DNA of 64,000 bases, taken from contig JAEOSL010000006.1 of NCBI GenBank assembly GCA_016840385.1, forward strand, positions 13,240-77,239. Direction: 5' to 3'. Below are positions 34,301 through 43,208 of this stretch, piece after piece. How positions within the stretch are numbered: position 1 is the stretch's first letter; each line of letters starts with the position of its first letter. The position numbers were made by a program, and so were the translations under genes. The notes under the pieces were generated by a model that searched no databases, was not told the origin of the DNA, and saw only the letters and a list, made by a program, of their open reading frames with translations. Source of the stretch: Candidatus Thorarchaeota archaeon (GTDB lineage Archaea > Asgardarchaeota > Thorarchaeia > Thorarchaeales > Thorarchaeaceae).

Positions 34301-36890
34301 TTCCAGTTGTTGAAGGAGTGAAGGTTATCTCATAAAATCCACCGGTGATGTGAGTGAAGCTTCCATTAGTTAGTCCAGTCGAAGGAGTTATCGTGACAAC
34401 TTGAAGATTGGCACCTGTGAGACCATAGCCTGTGCTATTCCTATATTCCACGACAAGCCTGTAACTATCTCCATATTGCACGACATCTGCAGTTCCGTTG
34501 ACTAAAATTAACTCTGTACTAATTTCATTAATGCTCAGAGTAAAGGAATCCGATGCATTGTGATGATATGGTTTTGAAAGTGTGATTGTAATTTCGTAGC
34601 TTGTTGAGATATTGGAAATTATGTCTATTGAATATAAACCGCTTCCGCTATCGATGAATGAGCCCCATTCGATACCTTCCTGGGGACCAGTATATGATAC
34701 AGAAGGCGCTGCTCCTTCAATCCCTGTACCATTCCACAGCTGATAGTCTAATTGTACTGTGAACGCATCAAACAGATCATTCTCTACAGGAGCTGGTCCA
34801 GCATTGGTAATTGCTAATGAGGTTTCAAATGACAAAGAAATGGTGAATTGAACTGATATTGGATCAAAATATGGTCTTGAGATATCCACAACTACTATGA
34901 ACACACCATTTTCCAGAAGTGAAGTGTCGAAATCAGCATACCACCAATTCTGTACGAAATTCTGTGTGAAATCCACAGTAGTTGCTGACCAATTTGCACT
35001 CATTGATACACTTCCATCTAAAAGATACTCTCCTAAATCTGAGTCCGTCAGGATAATCTGATTGGATATTACAAGTCCATGGTCAGTATCTATTGTAGGA
35101 GATTGAACAATGGCTGAAGCTCGGTGGTATAGATCAAATGTAGCAATCCCATAAGCTAATTCACTTCCATTGTTCCAGAATATTATGGCCTCCCAAATTC
35201 CAACAGAGGTGTTCGTTCCACCAAAGGCGAGGGTTGAACTATTCGCCAATCCACCGATGATTGTTGCACCAGAATCTGTTGACCATAGAGTACTATTGGG
35301 CATCATCCAATCTATATTGACTGGACTGCCACTGCCTGGAGTGACACTTGCAGTTCCTATTTCTACATGGGTTCGTGTGATATTACCTGGGTAGAATCTT
35401 GAGCTTGCAGTCCACATCCCCGTGTCATAGATTTGAACCTCAACCGATTTTGCATAATTAAAGGACTGATGAGTGATTTTCCACCATCCTACTCTATCAT
35501 ACAGACTGTTAGGTATGAAAATGCTCCCTGCTGAAATAGTACATAGTCCTGTGATATCGTTATTTAGCGAGTCCTTAATGGTCGCATTTTCCCAATCATT
35601 TGGATACTGTATTTCTAAGGTAATATTCTGATAATCTGCAGGTGTTGCAATATAGCTATACATCTCCAGATTTGCACTCTGTCCAGCATCAATTGAATAA
35701 GAAACTCCATGCTCTGCCAAATCAGTGGTCCACGAGCTATTAATATCACGTTGGTAGTATGTGATTACACCAAAATCGAAGGACACCGAGGTATTTGCTG
35801 TTACTTCTATTTCAAGTGGACTAACATCCCAGAGATCTGGATTTACTATTGTTGCAGATCCTGTTTCACCTGGGGGACCAGTAATTGGTCCCGAGGAACC
35901 CTCAACATTGAACGTAAGATCAACACTCCCATAGTCTACAGGAGTTTGGCTAGCAAATCCAACATCATCAAGATGAAGCTCTATTTTTTGTGCATTGATT
36001 AGACCATCGGGTGAGCCATCAGCATCATAATCACCATTTTCTGTCATCACGAGGTCATTATATTCGAAATAAAATCCAATCGCAATATCGAAGGTTGCAG
36101 GAGCACCAGTGAGCTCAATTGGAAAATCAGATATCGTGTACCATACATTTCTTGCATCAATCTCACAGAGACTCAGGTAGTAGGAGTCCGTGTGAATGTA
36201 GATTCGCAGCTCGACATCTCCCGCAAGATCATATGGTGATGGATCAAGTGGTCCTGAAACGTATCTATAACTAAAGCTCAAACTGAAGTTATCTGTTTGA
36301 GGTGAGTTGGTAATGGTCTGTTCCCATAGTATCTCAGACTCGAAATGATGTGTGTATGTATCATCCTGAGGTGGATTCTTTTCTTTAAGTTCTCCATAGT
36401 TCACTAATGTGACGTATCCCTCTGTTGAATTCCATACTGCACTTTGGGTCTGTGAACCACCGCTGGAGTCATAGGTTGAGCTAGCCCAAGGGTCTACTTC
36501 GTCCTCAAAGGTACCGTTTTCTGCATAGAGTTTTCTCAGATTACCAACTTGAATTTCCGATTTCGATACAGTCCAGTCATTTGCTTCGTCGATTGTAATA
36601 TTTTGTTGAGCATTCTGTCCGGAATCAGTTCTTGCCCGGAAAACATCTGAAACTTGATGACCTCTCTGAGTCATTGTATTTGGGTTCAAGACTCCCTCTT
36701 GGGTGTCCTGTGATAGTGCAAATGCATTCTTAGTGCTCATATCGTTTTCATAGGAATCAATTAATCCCGAAGAATCCGAATTGTCATTATCCGAGATTGA
36801 ATTCATATAGTAATTTGTGGGTGATAGAACTAACCCAAAAAGCATCGGAATGATAACCAAGAATGTGAGTATGAGTCGTTTATTCTTCAT
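31326..36890 (-). CDS. Giant Ig-like surface protein with cytosolic longin/roadblock-like domain
   Basis: 1854 residues. An N-terminal signal/anchor (LILTFLVIIPMLFGLVLSPT) leads to about 1560 extracellular residues of beta-sandwich repeats of about 90-100 residues, with many N-x-S/T sites. One membrane helix lies near 1592-1612 (YYPIMIGLFALCAGLVY), followed by basic RRSARKKR. About 235 cytosolic residues follow. These hold a segment of alternating strands and helices: LMGVIVLHKESGLPIYSKIL, then ETVISAFITAITSFRGEF, then WGLIPISDIVRVISTNKLV and a final helix. This is the order of a longin/roadblock-type fold. A small helical C-terminal region follows. Such domains serve as platforms for small GTPases. 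The layout is that of a receptor with an intracellular signalling end. GAGGGA precedes the ATG. Confidence 0.8.
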   Translation of the reverse strand: MKNKRLILTFLVIIPMLFGLVLSPTNYYMNSISDNDNSDSSGLIDSYENDMSTKNAFALSQDTQEGVLNPNTMTQRGHQVSDVFRARTDSGQNAQQNITIDEANDWTVSKSEIQVGNLRKLYAENGTFEDEVDPWASSTYDSSGGSQTQSAVWNSTEGYVTLVNYGELKEKNPPQDDTYTHHFESEILWEQTITNSPQTDNFSLSFSYRYVSGPLDPSPYDLAGDVELRIYIHTDSYYLSLCEIDARNVWYTISDFPIELTGAPATFDIAIGFYFEYNDLVMTENGDYDADGSPDGLINAQKIELHLDDVGFASQTPVDYGSVDLTFNVEGSSGPITGPPGETGSATIVNPDLWDVSPLEIEVTANTSVSFDFGVITYYQRDINSSWTTDLAEHGVSYSIDAGQSANLEMYSYIATPADYQNITLEIQYPNDWENATIKDSLNNDITGLCTISAGSIFIPNSLYDRVGWWKITHQSFNYAKSVEVQIYDTGMWTASSRFYPGNITRTHVEIGTASVTPGSGSPVNIDWMMPNSTLWSTDSGATIIGGLANSSTLAFGGTNTSVGIWEAIIFWNNGSELAYGIATFDLYHRASAIVQSPTIDTDHGLVISNQIILTDSDLGEYLLDGSVSMSANWSATTVDFTQNFVQNWWYADFDTSLLENGVFIVVVDISRPYFDPISVQFTISLSFETSLAITNAGPAPVENDLFDAFTVQLDYQLWNGTGIEGAAPSVSYTGPQEGIEWGSFIDSGSGLYSIDIISNISTSYEITITLSKPYHHNASDSFTLSINEISTELILVNGTADVVQYGDSYRLVVEYRNSTGYGLTGANLQVVTITPSTGLTNGSFTHITGGFYEITFTPSTTGTYSIVLSADVFNHEIHYETFTLTGVVIPTVLTAIPSSVSITVNETFVLQLSFEDEDSNPIDTATIELIDLPSGISVSSATWVTNGLYNITIRSSDIDIYNLLFRATATNYQSSIVGFTVSVTALPTVLEITNAGTIPVETGLNEVFTVQLSYEFLNGTGVPGALPIFIFSGPIEGLSWYNFVDSANGLYSIDIICNVSSTYGIIITMTKPYHYNTTDSFILIVGATGSELELLNGTADVVLFSESYRLIVEYRNSTGYGLPGADVLVVTVTPGTGLVHTGFAHIVDGYYEITLTPSAAGTFSIVISANITNHETQYTTFTLTASGIPTILTSIPSEETVAINQTYTLQLRFMDESFNPIDDENITLVNPPEGLIFTDAISVGNGYYNITLESSTIQTFDLLFRAIADNYQSSSAGFTFVVTEIQTSLSFAGDISSTVVEFAEPFSLIIYYNSSSANQAVQGANIAVVPAVADLDIQVTEFTGYYIVTIRGNGVGSWALSVVANRTNYRIATKSFFIEVEEIDTTVEGSSPLETLLIGRSYDFTFSFIFDSNSSNIRGGIIVPTGSASDWVTYIELGSGQYSVNLTPQELGEHSVLLTFEKVGFESRSFRLTFEVSRVPLAVEVLQGLSGPENLESVVNVQITEEDTGDPVSGVEVFCFVLDSNGARITDYIALTETATVGVYSGSIPMPVADGEYQLEITCEAADYVMNADFAVGLEPARDVVTMLWVTTTRYYPIMIGLFALCAGLVYRRSARKKRIRENKATLAIKHRFDDIRSLMGVIVLHKESGLPIYSKILRDGLEETVISAFITAITSFRGEFDIESSSEEWGLIPISDIVRVISTNKLVCAFITTGNPSPEQRERMISFAKTVGFIFDDTMEEVPIVVLDHHTTQQFNSLFEDLLDGQLLRTYKLDEVKKFPTTSCANERIASKHGEEFKLEELASEIASCGLEEGRVYKAIMDALENEFLVTTDDSPFATELLRAPDTISDES

Positions 36891-36979
36891 TGCAATTCCC
36901 TCAGAGGGTGAATGGCGTACGGAATTGAAACTGTGTAAAATAATACAACAGATTAGGTTAATTGGAAAATATTGAGTTA

Positions 36980-37627
36980 TTACTGTTGTTTGTCTGTTTG
37001 TTTCATTCTTGGGATGAACATTGGGACTGATTTCTGGTATTTCTCATAATCTTCCCCAAATTCTCGCACAAGCTCTTTCTCTTCCTTCCAGCACAGAATG
37101 TAGTTGATGATTATCACTAGTGGGGTCACAAGTAATGAGTAGAATGAAGATAACAAAAATGTAATTCCAATATGTGATAGCATTGCACCTGTGTACTGTG
37201 GGTGTCTCATTCGTGAATATAGCCCCGTAGTGATTACTTTTTCAGGTCTATGCGTTTCGGACTCTTTCAAGCCAATCTCAGTGACTCCCTTGATTCCTAG
37301 CCAAGCTCCTGGAATGATGAAAACTATACCCAGAATGAGATGTAATATTGGAATTTGAAGTACAAACAGACCGAGGATTGGGATAATGAATACAATCTCC
37401 TGAAGGAATGGGATAAGGAAGATAGGTTGCGGTGAAATCCAGAGACCAATCAAGAAGATGAAGATTCCCCACCCTGATATCATCCCCAGAATAGAACCAA
37501 TTCTCTTCCCTTTCTCAGGACCATACTTCTCATCTAATCTTGCATGTTCTACGGAAATGAAGTGAAAGGGAACAACTGCAATGATTCCCACTATTGAAAC
37601 TATGAACCAGAAACTCATCAGATACAC
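36980..37627 (-). CDS. Isoprenylcysteine methyltransferase-like membrane enzyme
   Basis: 215 residues with about five membrane helices. The C-terminal signature is clear: GLYSRMRHPQYTG near 140, then EEKELVREFGEDYEKYQK and VPMFIPR at the end. This is the ICMT/PEMT-like family of SAM-dependent membrane methyltransferases. Archaeal members could methylate lipids, quinone-like compounds or prenylated peptides. No prenyltransferase lies nearby, so a role in protein prenylation is only a possibility. It lies divergent from mscL. Confidence 0.82.
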   Translation of the reverse strand: MYLMSFWFIVSIVGIIAVVPFHFISVEHARLDEKYGPEKGKRIGSILGMISGWGIFIFLIGLWISPQPIFLIPFLQEIVFIIPILGLFVLQIPILHLILGIVFIIPGAWLGIKGVTEIGLKESETHRPEKVITTGLYSRMRHPQYTGAMLSHIGITFLLSSFYSLLVTPLVIIINYILCWKEEKELVREFGEDYEKYQKSVPMFIPRMKQTDKQQ

Positions 37628-37717
37628 AATGTCATTCTAACTTATCAAATCAACTACACTTGAAAGAGTCTTATTATTGGTGACACATCAACTCTGAATA
37701 TCATTTGGGATGACAAA

Positions 37718-38080
37718 ATGTCAACAGATACAGAAATGCTAGAAGAACTTAGAGAGATTAGAAAGCTACTGACTCCTGCACCACAACCTCCACCACCAGA
37801 AGGTGTGGTCAATGAATTTGTAGCCTTCATCTCAAGTTACAAGGTCCTTGGTCTTGCTGTGGCGTTCATCTTGGGTATATACATTGGAAATATTGTATCC
37901 GCCCTTGTGAATAGTTTCATTATGCCACTCGTTGAAATTGTGTATCCAGCTATCGATCCTGAGGATCTATTATACGAATTATCTGGTGGTCCCATCATGG
38001 ACAGTCTGATTACATTCGTAATCGTGGCATTTGTGGTTTTCATCATCGTGAAGATTGCTGCAAGAATGGGAATCGACTAA
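37718..38080 (+). CDS. mscL: Large-conductance mechanosensitive channel
   Basis: 120 residues. After a charged N-terminal helix and a Pro-rich linker (TPAPQPPPPEG) comes the MscL core: EFVAFISSYKVLGLAVAFIL with the first membrane helix, GNIVSALVNSFIMPLVEIV, a periplasm-side loop and the second helix (DSLITFVIVAFVVFIIVKIA). The channel opens under membrane tension to release solutes during osmotic downshock. The usual C-terminal helical bundle is missing, as the protein ends soon after the second helix, while the extension at the N-terminus is longer than usual. Confidence 0.85.
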   Translation: MSTDTEMLEELREIRKLLTPAPQPPPPEGVVNEFVAFISSYKVLGLAVAFILGIYIGNIVSALVNSFIMPLVEIVYPAIDPEDLLYELSGGPIMDSLITFVIVAFVVFIIVKIAARMGID

Positions 38081-38102
38081 ACGAATTGTAAAAAATAATT
38101 TT

Positions 38103-38120
38103 GGGGAGAATAATCTCCCC
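38103..38120. terminator. Terminator of mscL
   Basis: A perfect 7-bp stem (ggggaga/tctcccc) with a 4-base loop, followed by TTGTTCTCTTTTTGG. It stands between mscL and the converging small membrane gene. Confidence 0.7.
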
Positions 38121-38150
38121 TTGTTCTCTTTTTGGTGGCATATACACGGA

Positions 38151-38363
38151 TTATTTGATTGCTCCAATAATCAGGAATAGAACACCTACTCCCATTAGAA
38201 TGAGCATCAGTTCTGAAAAACTAAATTCTGCTATGGCTAGTGTGTAGTATCCCAAGAAGAAGTATGCTGCATATGCTTCAAAGCCGGCTATAAATGGTAA
38301 AATAGCTGGCAATATTCCTACTATTATTAGTAGGAGTCCAAGTATGGCTAAACCCTTTCCCAT
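38151..38363 (-). CDS. Small two-helix membrane protein
   Basis: 70 residues: a first helix (LAILGLLLIIVGILPAIL) and a second (ELMLILMGVGVLFLIIGAI) joined by a short aromatic-rich loop (FEAYAAYFFLGYYT). Family unknown. The ATG is at 38363. It may be cotranscribed with nothing else, as the upstream gene ends 84 bases away. Confidence 0.6.
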   Translation of the reverse strand: MGKGLAILGLLLIIVGILPAILPFIAGFEAYAAYFFLGYYTLAIAEFSFSELMLILMGVGVLFLIIGAIK

Positions 38364-38447
38364 ATCAAACGTCTCCGGATGGTAGGTATTCTTTGCACAT
38401 CTACCTATTTGTACGTTATGTCTAACTGGGGTATCACATTGTCATTT

Positions 38448-39626
38448 TCAAATAGAGATAGGGAGTAATCGGTGATTAACAAATTCTTCAATGTTCATCC
38501 TAACCTGCTCGATATCGGTCAGGTGCTTCTTAGCAACCTTCGCATAAACACTCATTACAACCTTCTTCTGCTTACCCTCATCATCCAGCTCCCACCTACC
38601 CACAACTCGTCCGTTCAACCATATTGAAGGTCGAACCTCTCCAGTAGCTCGAGATCCTTTTCCAGGCATTATTTGTGGGCCATCTGGATTTGAAGGCCAG
38701 AAGTGTTTTCGATCTGCTGGGAATAGCATAGGTTGAACTGATTCTTCAATGAAATCAGTTCGGTCTATGAATGCTTTGAGAAAATGATCTTCATACGGAA
38801 GAAACCAAACCAAGGCTTGTTTCGGTTTCTCAACAGATGCGGCAATCTCAAAATCAGAAGTCAGCATGTACTTGTCCTTCTGGCCAGTATTGACTGTGAC
38901 TATATCCTCACCAAGGCTGGAAATAGCATTCTTGACCGTAGTCTTGGTTTGACGTAGCCACCACGCAATATCATCAACTGAGACCGGTCCGAATCGTTCG
39001 ATGTGATGCTGAATTAGATTAGTGATGGCTTCTTGTTCATCAATTAACTTCAGTTTGAATCCATCAACCCATTGATCTAGCAACGCATATGATGTTAGAT
39101 TACTCCTTGCATGCTTTGCTTTGGCACGAACTACTTCACCTCGTGCCATCAACATCAACAAAGCTGAACGCACATGGTCTCCGATATCTGGAACAACTTT
39201 CTTGAGATCGCTTGTACGTAGAGGTCCATCCTTTAATGCATCCTTAACACTGGAAAACATAGCCTCAATATCTTGGTCGGTGAGCACATCGACCTTCCTG
39301 TACTTGTCAGTTCGATATGCCTTGAATAGAGATGGTCCTGTGGCACTGATTATCATTGATAGATTATCAATATGCATCACATGAATCGTTGTTCTAAAGG
39401 CGTGAGTCCTGACTAATTTTCTACCACTATCTAATGACTCAAACATATCCTTAGCATCGAAGTCACCTATTCTTGCCCATGTTGAAAAATACGGGGTCCA
39501 GTAATCCGTTGAATGGAGACCTAGCTGGTATTTTGCGACATCGCAATAATTCGTAACTTTCTCATCAAGTAGAAATTGCTTTCTGAGTTGATTCCAATGC
39601 AGTTGCTCTGAAGTAGGTTCACCCAC
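38448..39626 (-). CDS. Winged-helix DNA-binding protein, AlkZ/YcaQ-like
   Basis: 392 residues of the HTH_42 group (tandem winged helices as in the crosslink glycosylases AlkZ and YcaQ). An early YQLGLHSTDYWTPYFSTWAR stands where the group has its QxQ/QxD motif, followed by RTHAFRTTIHVMHIDNL. The C-terminal part carries MLFPADRKHFWPS and RPSIWLNGRVVGRWEL, typical of the family. Known members unhook DNA crosslinks or remove bulky bases. The usual glutamine-rich active motif is not preserved here (GLHSTD), so activity is uncertain. The GTG start follows GAGGGG. Confidence 0.8.
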   Translation of the reverse strand: MGEPTSEQLHWNQLRKQFLLDEKVTNYCDVAKYQLGLHSTDYWTPYFSTWARIGDFDAKDMFESLDSGRKLVRTHAFRTTIHVMHIDNLSMIISATGPSLFKAYRTDKYRKVDVLTDQDIEAMFSSVKDALKDGPLRTSDLKKVVPDIGDHVRSALLMLMARGEVVRAKAKHARSNLTSYALLDQWVDGFKLKLIDEQEAITNLIQHHIERFGPVSVDDIAWWLRQTKTTVKNAISSLGEDIVTVNTGQKDKYMLTSDFEIAASVEKPKQALVWFLPYEDHFLKAFIDRTDFIEESVQPMLFPADRKHFWPSNPDGPQIMPGKGSRATGEVRPSIWLNGRVVGRWELDDEGKQKKVVMSVYAKVAKKHLTDIEQVRMNIEEFVNHRLLPISI

Positions 39627-39815
39627 GTGTTACCCCTCGTTATGACGTGAAGGGGGTCTTCCTTTTATCATCTACTTTTCATGTATCTTTGAATCCAGCA
39701 ATGGTGATTTCAAACAACAGGTACCCACAACCAACTTCTGACTTCAGATACTAGACTCACAATATATCACTGAAAGATTTCAGTTTTGTACATTATTTAC
39801 TTCTTGGGTATGGTC

Positions 39816-40595
39816 TCATGGTTCTTTTCGTATTCGTTGATTCAGCTTGTAGTAAAATCCATCCTTTACTAAGCATGTATTGAGAAGGAACAAGATCCAT
39901 ACTGCAATGAGAAACACCGGTGATAATAGGGTCAGCATAGTTTCAATGAATGACAGTGGGACCATGATCACTGCTAACTGGAAAGCCCAGTCTCTACCCA
40001 AGTACATTCCAATACCTGCAAGTAAATCCAATACGCCTAGGATAACAATGGCTAGAATTACAGAGAAGAAGCTAAGCCATGGTATCGGTTCTGAGAAACC
40101 CAAAATCGGATAGAGCATAACTGCTCCCAGAAGAACAAAGAATGACTTCAATATTTGAGCTAGTACTGCAAGACCAAATACACGACGTTGAAGACTTCCG
40201 GGAATTCTAACCTCCTGAGTGTCAACACTAGCTAAGCGAACAAAGCTGTATCCTCCGTCATTTCGAATTATCCCAAGTGTCACAAATTGAATTCCACAAA
40301 TAACAAGGATGAAAGCTCCCGCGATCATTGATACTCCTAGAGTTTCTGGGAAGATTACATGAAAGAAACTCATCCCCGCTGAAACTCCCCATGCTTCAAT
40401 CTTCAGACTCCAGAACCACCAGGCAACTATCAGTTCCACAATACCAATTCCAAGAAGCACACTTGTGGTAGTTGTAACCACAAAAGAGAGTGCGATGAAG
40501 ATGATTCCCCTTACTACGTGCAGTAGGGTGTTTAATAGAACATAGTCTGTTCTGATATATGGTTGTTCAACAGAGAGTTGTACTTCGCATCCCAT
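39816..40595 (-). CDS. Six-helix membrane protein of unknown function
   Basis: 259 residues with about six to seven hydrophobic segments (for example IIFIALSFVVTTTTSVLLGI and VLAQILKSFFVLLGAVMLYP). One long polar loop (FVRLASVDTQEVRIPGSLQ) lies in the middle. No enzyme or transporter motif recognised. The ATG at 40595 is read away from the surface-protein array. Confidence 0.65.
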   Translation of the reverse strand: MGCEVQLSVEQPYIRTDYVLLNTLLHVVRGIIFIALSFVVTTTTSVLLGIGIVELIVAWWFWSLKIEAWGVSAGMSFFHVIFPETLGVSMIAGAFILVICGIQFVTLGIIRNDGGYSFVRLASVDTQEVRIPGSLQRRVFGLAVLAQILKSFFVLLGAVMLYPILGFSEPIPWLSFFSVILAIVILGVLDLLAGIGMYLGRDWAFQLAVIMVPLSFIETMLTLLSPVFLIAVWILFLLNTCLVKDGFYYKLNQRIRKEP

Positions 40596-40849
40596 GGTAG
40601 TTCATCCTACGTCTAAACTCCCTTGCATAATAATAAGCAAACGGACCGCGCACGTCAATACCAAAACTATGTATGAGATATATTTACTGCACGTTTAGTT
40701 GGAATATTGTGAAGAACTGGGTATTTTCGACTTACTCAAAAAATGAAGATTTCAATAAATAAACGAACTTTTGCTATAATAGAACAAAATACGACAAAGG
40801 TTTTATCTGTCAATGTACCGAAATAGTATTCTGAGGAGGTGCGCCGCTG
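40596..40849. promoter_or_regulatory. Divergent intergenic region, likely promoter of the surface array
   Basis: About 250 bases, AT-rich. A TATA-like box agatatatttac (about 40675-40686) and a second AT-rich stretch (40765-40800) are candidates. The end carries GAGGAGGTG just before the TTG start of A1. The array has no other gap of this size inside the window, so its transcription most likely begins here. Confidence 0.5.
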
Positions 40850-43201
40850 TTGAAAAACAGTTTAGGCTATTCCATATTCGCGATGGTGCTAATGCTTGTG
40901 GGACTAGTGGTACTACCAGTCAGTGCTGCGTTTGTTCCCATAACTAATGAAATGACTGAGCAATCTTTTGAAACTGATGATGATGGTCACACTTACTTGT
41001 ATGTAAGTAGCGAACTTGATTATCAAAGCAGGGACTATCTCGTCCATGATGGAGATGTAGACATTTCCACGTATGAGTACGATGATGATTCATGGACTTT
41101 AGATGGGTCCTCATTTGAAGGTCCTGCTACAAGAGAATATCCTTTCCAGGCATGGGATTATGTTGAGAGAGGATGGCTCGATGATGGAACTGCATTAGGT
41201 CAATTTATTGACTTTGCCAATACAACATCTGACCCACTGGAAATCGGAGCTGAATCAGAACGTAGAGTTTTCCCACTTGACGTCGGCACCACAAATTCCA
41301 TTGTCTTGGAGTCGTCAGTACCACATTATGGTACATTCAACCTAACAAATGAAGAATTCATTCATGTAACAGTAGCATCCAGACAGGATGATATTATGCT
41401 CTCCTGTTCTGTTGCCTCTCCTGAAGGTGTTGTGTATGGACAAATGTTTCTTTCAGATGGGAACATTGATGTTATGCCAATTAGACCAGATGGCCCCGGA
41501 ATGTATATTCTCTATATTGGCGCTTGGACCGATGTCAACAGTTTCTGTACTGTAGATGTTACAATTGAATCAGTAACTCCAATCAACTTCCCTGTGGATA
41601 CAATCATCGAAGGTGTCTTGCCAGGAAGCGAATATATCGCAGAAGTTGGAAGTGGCGATTTGGTTCATACGGAAACAGCTCCCACTGCTATAACATACAA
41701 ATTCTACTCAAACACCGCAGTTCCAGAGCGCATCAGTTGGGCTATGAATCTACCAGAGCTCCAATCTGATGTTTACAGTCCATACATTCCACGACTTCGC
41801 ATAACTAGTGATGCATATACAATGAATGATGTGGTGTATAGATATACAGACAGTTACAATTATGATGAGGATCCATTCTATTTCCAGTCATTCCAGAATG
41901 AGAGCTACTATATGACTGTCATGGGAATGGAGAATGTTGAATACGTACTCATGCATGATGTACCTACTTCCGCTCCTCTTCCGATAAACCAAGAATTCTA
42001 TATCGAAAATATGCAATCTGATGTCACAAATGAGGTTTTCACACTTGATCTGTCTGAAGACTCCATATTCAGAGTGAATACAACAGCTGCTAACGGTTAT
42101 AGTTGGCGTATCTATTCTGTGTTTGATGATTTGATTTATCGAAACCTTGGTGTCAGTACGAATCCCAATTTCCAAAACTCTGAAGTTTACTATCTTCCTG
42201 CGGGGACCTACATAGTAAAAGCTCGCGCAACCTCCTATAGCGCATTTGGTCACTATGAGTTTAACTTCGGATCCGTGGTTGAGGGTACTGGACCTGTTTC
42301 TGTTAATGATGGAAGTCTTATTGGTGTACGATTTGATACTAATGCTCTCGACTGGTATAATGTGAGTGTTGCATTCAATACACACGATAATGTTACCGTA
42401 TCAACCGATGTGCAGATACTCAACACGTTTGGTGAGAACGTGATGAACTCTGATGTTGGTTACGGAAACCGACAATCTGGTTTTGGCTGGTTCGAATATC
42501 CAAATAACTACACATCCTGGATTGAAAGCGAGTTCGTTGATGGTTTTGGAATCGCAGTAATTAGTCCGTATTATGTACAGAACAATACTGCAGGTCTTGT
42601 TTCAGACCAACTCTTTGGTCATAGCTTGGACTATACTGTTGCTGTTGAAGATGGTATTCCTTGGTATTTCAACGATACAGCCTCAATATCCATCGGAACT
42701 GGTTGGTATAATTTTACACTAGGATACCCCAGTGATGCTAGTGAATGGTACTTACTTTCGTTGGATTGTGATCCTGGAACCTGGATGAACGTATCTGTCT
42801 ATGTAGAAGATGTGTCAACCTGGGATTGTGACATATACCAAAAGGTAAACTATTCCTACCAATATTTGGACTGGGATTCTCTCGATGATACCTTTACTGG
42901 TTCATTCACTACTAATGGTACATTCCAGTTCGGTAGTATCAGTGACACTGTGAATTTGGTATTCTGGATTGACAGAACTCAAGCAGTTGAAGGTAGTTTT
43001 GACATTGTGATTGAAACGCATGTTACCAATGCGTTTGATTTCATGGATCCATTGCAGTACATGGGTAATGGAGCTGGAGGCGGAGTGGCTCCTCCTGTTG
43101 ATTTGGGATTAGCCGCGGCTGGTGTTGGAATCTCAGCGGTTGCGATTGTTGTGGTTGTTGTGGTTATCCTGAAGAAAAAACCACAGTTACTAGGGAGGTA
43201 G
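40850..43201 (+). CDS. Array surface protein A1
   Basis: 783 residues, TTG start behind GAGGAGG. A signal peptide (FAMVLMLVGLVVLPVSAA) is followed by about 730 extracellular, Asp/Tyr/Asn-rich, beta-strand-like residues and a C-terminal helix (AVAIVVVVVVILKKKPQLLGR). Landmarks shared by all four A proteins are DGHTYLYV near 45, TAITYKF near 280, QSFQNESYYMTVMGMENVEY near 345, LPINQEFYIEN near 380, NRQSGFGWFEYP near 540 and GWYNFTLG near 620. No known enzyme motif. It is the closest relative of A3. B1 starts 7 bases later. Confidence 0.85.
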   Translation: MKNSLGYSIFAMVLMLVGLVVLPVSAAFVPITNEMTEQSFETDDDGHTYLYVSSELDYQSRDYLVHDGDVDISTYEYDDDSWTLDGSSFEGPATREYPFQAWDYVERGWLDDGTALGQFIDFANTTSDPLEIGAESERRVFPLDVGTTNSIVLESSVPHYGTFNLTNEEFIHVTVASRQDDIMLSCSVASPEGVVYGQMFLSDGNIDVMPIRPDGPGMYILYIGAWTDVNSFCTVDVTIESVTPINFPVDTIIEGVLPGSEYIAEVGSGDLVHTETAPTAITYKFYSNTAVPERISWAMNLPELQSDVYSPYIPRLRITSDAYTMNDVVYRYTDSYNYDEDPFYFQSFQNESYYMTVMGMENVEYVLMHDVPTSAPLPINQEFYIENMQSDVTNEVFTLDLSEDSIFRVNTTAANGYSWRIYSVFDDLIYRNLGVSTNPNFQNSEVYYLPAGTYIVKARATSYSAFGHYEFNFGSVVEGTGPVSVNDGSLIGVRFDTNALDWYNVSVAFNTHDNVTVSTDVQILNTFGENVMNSDVGYGNRQSGFGWFEYPNNYTSWIESEFVDGFGIAVISPYYVQNNTAGLVSDQLFGHSLDYTVAVEDGIPWYFNDTASISIGTGWYNFTLGYPSDASEWYLLSLDCDPGTWMNVSVYVEDVSTWDCDIYQKVNYSYQYLDWDSLDDTFTGSFTTNGTFQFGSISDTVNLVFWIDRTQAVEGSFDIVIETHVTNAFDFMDPLQYMGNGAGGGVAPPVDLGLAAAGVGISAVAIVVVVVVILKKKPQLLGR

Positions 43202-43208
43202 AAAAAAG

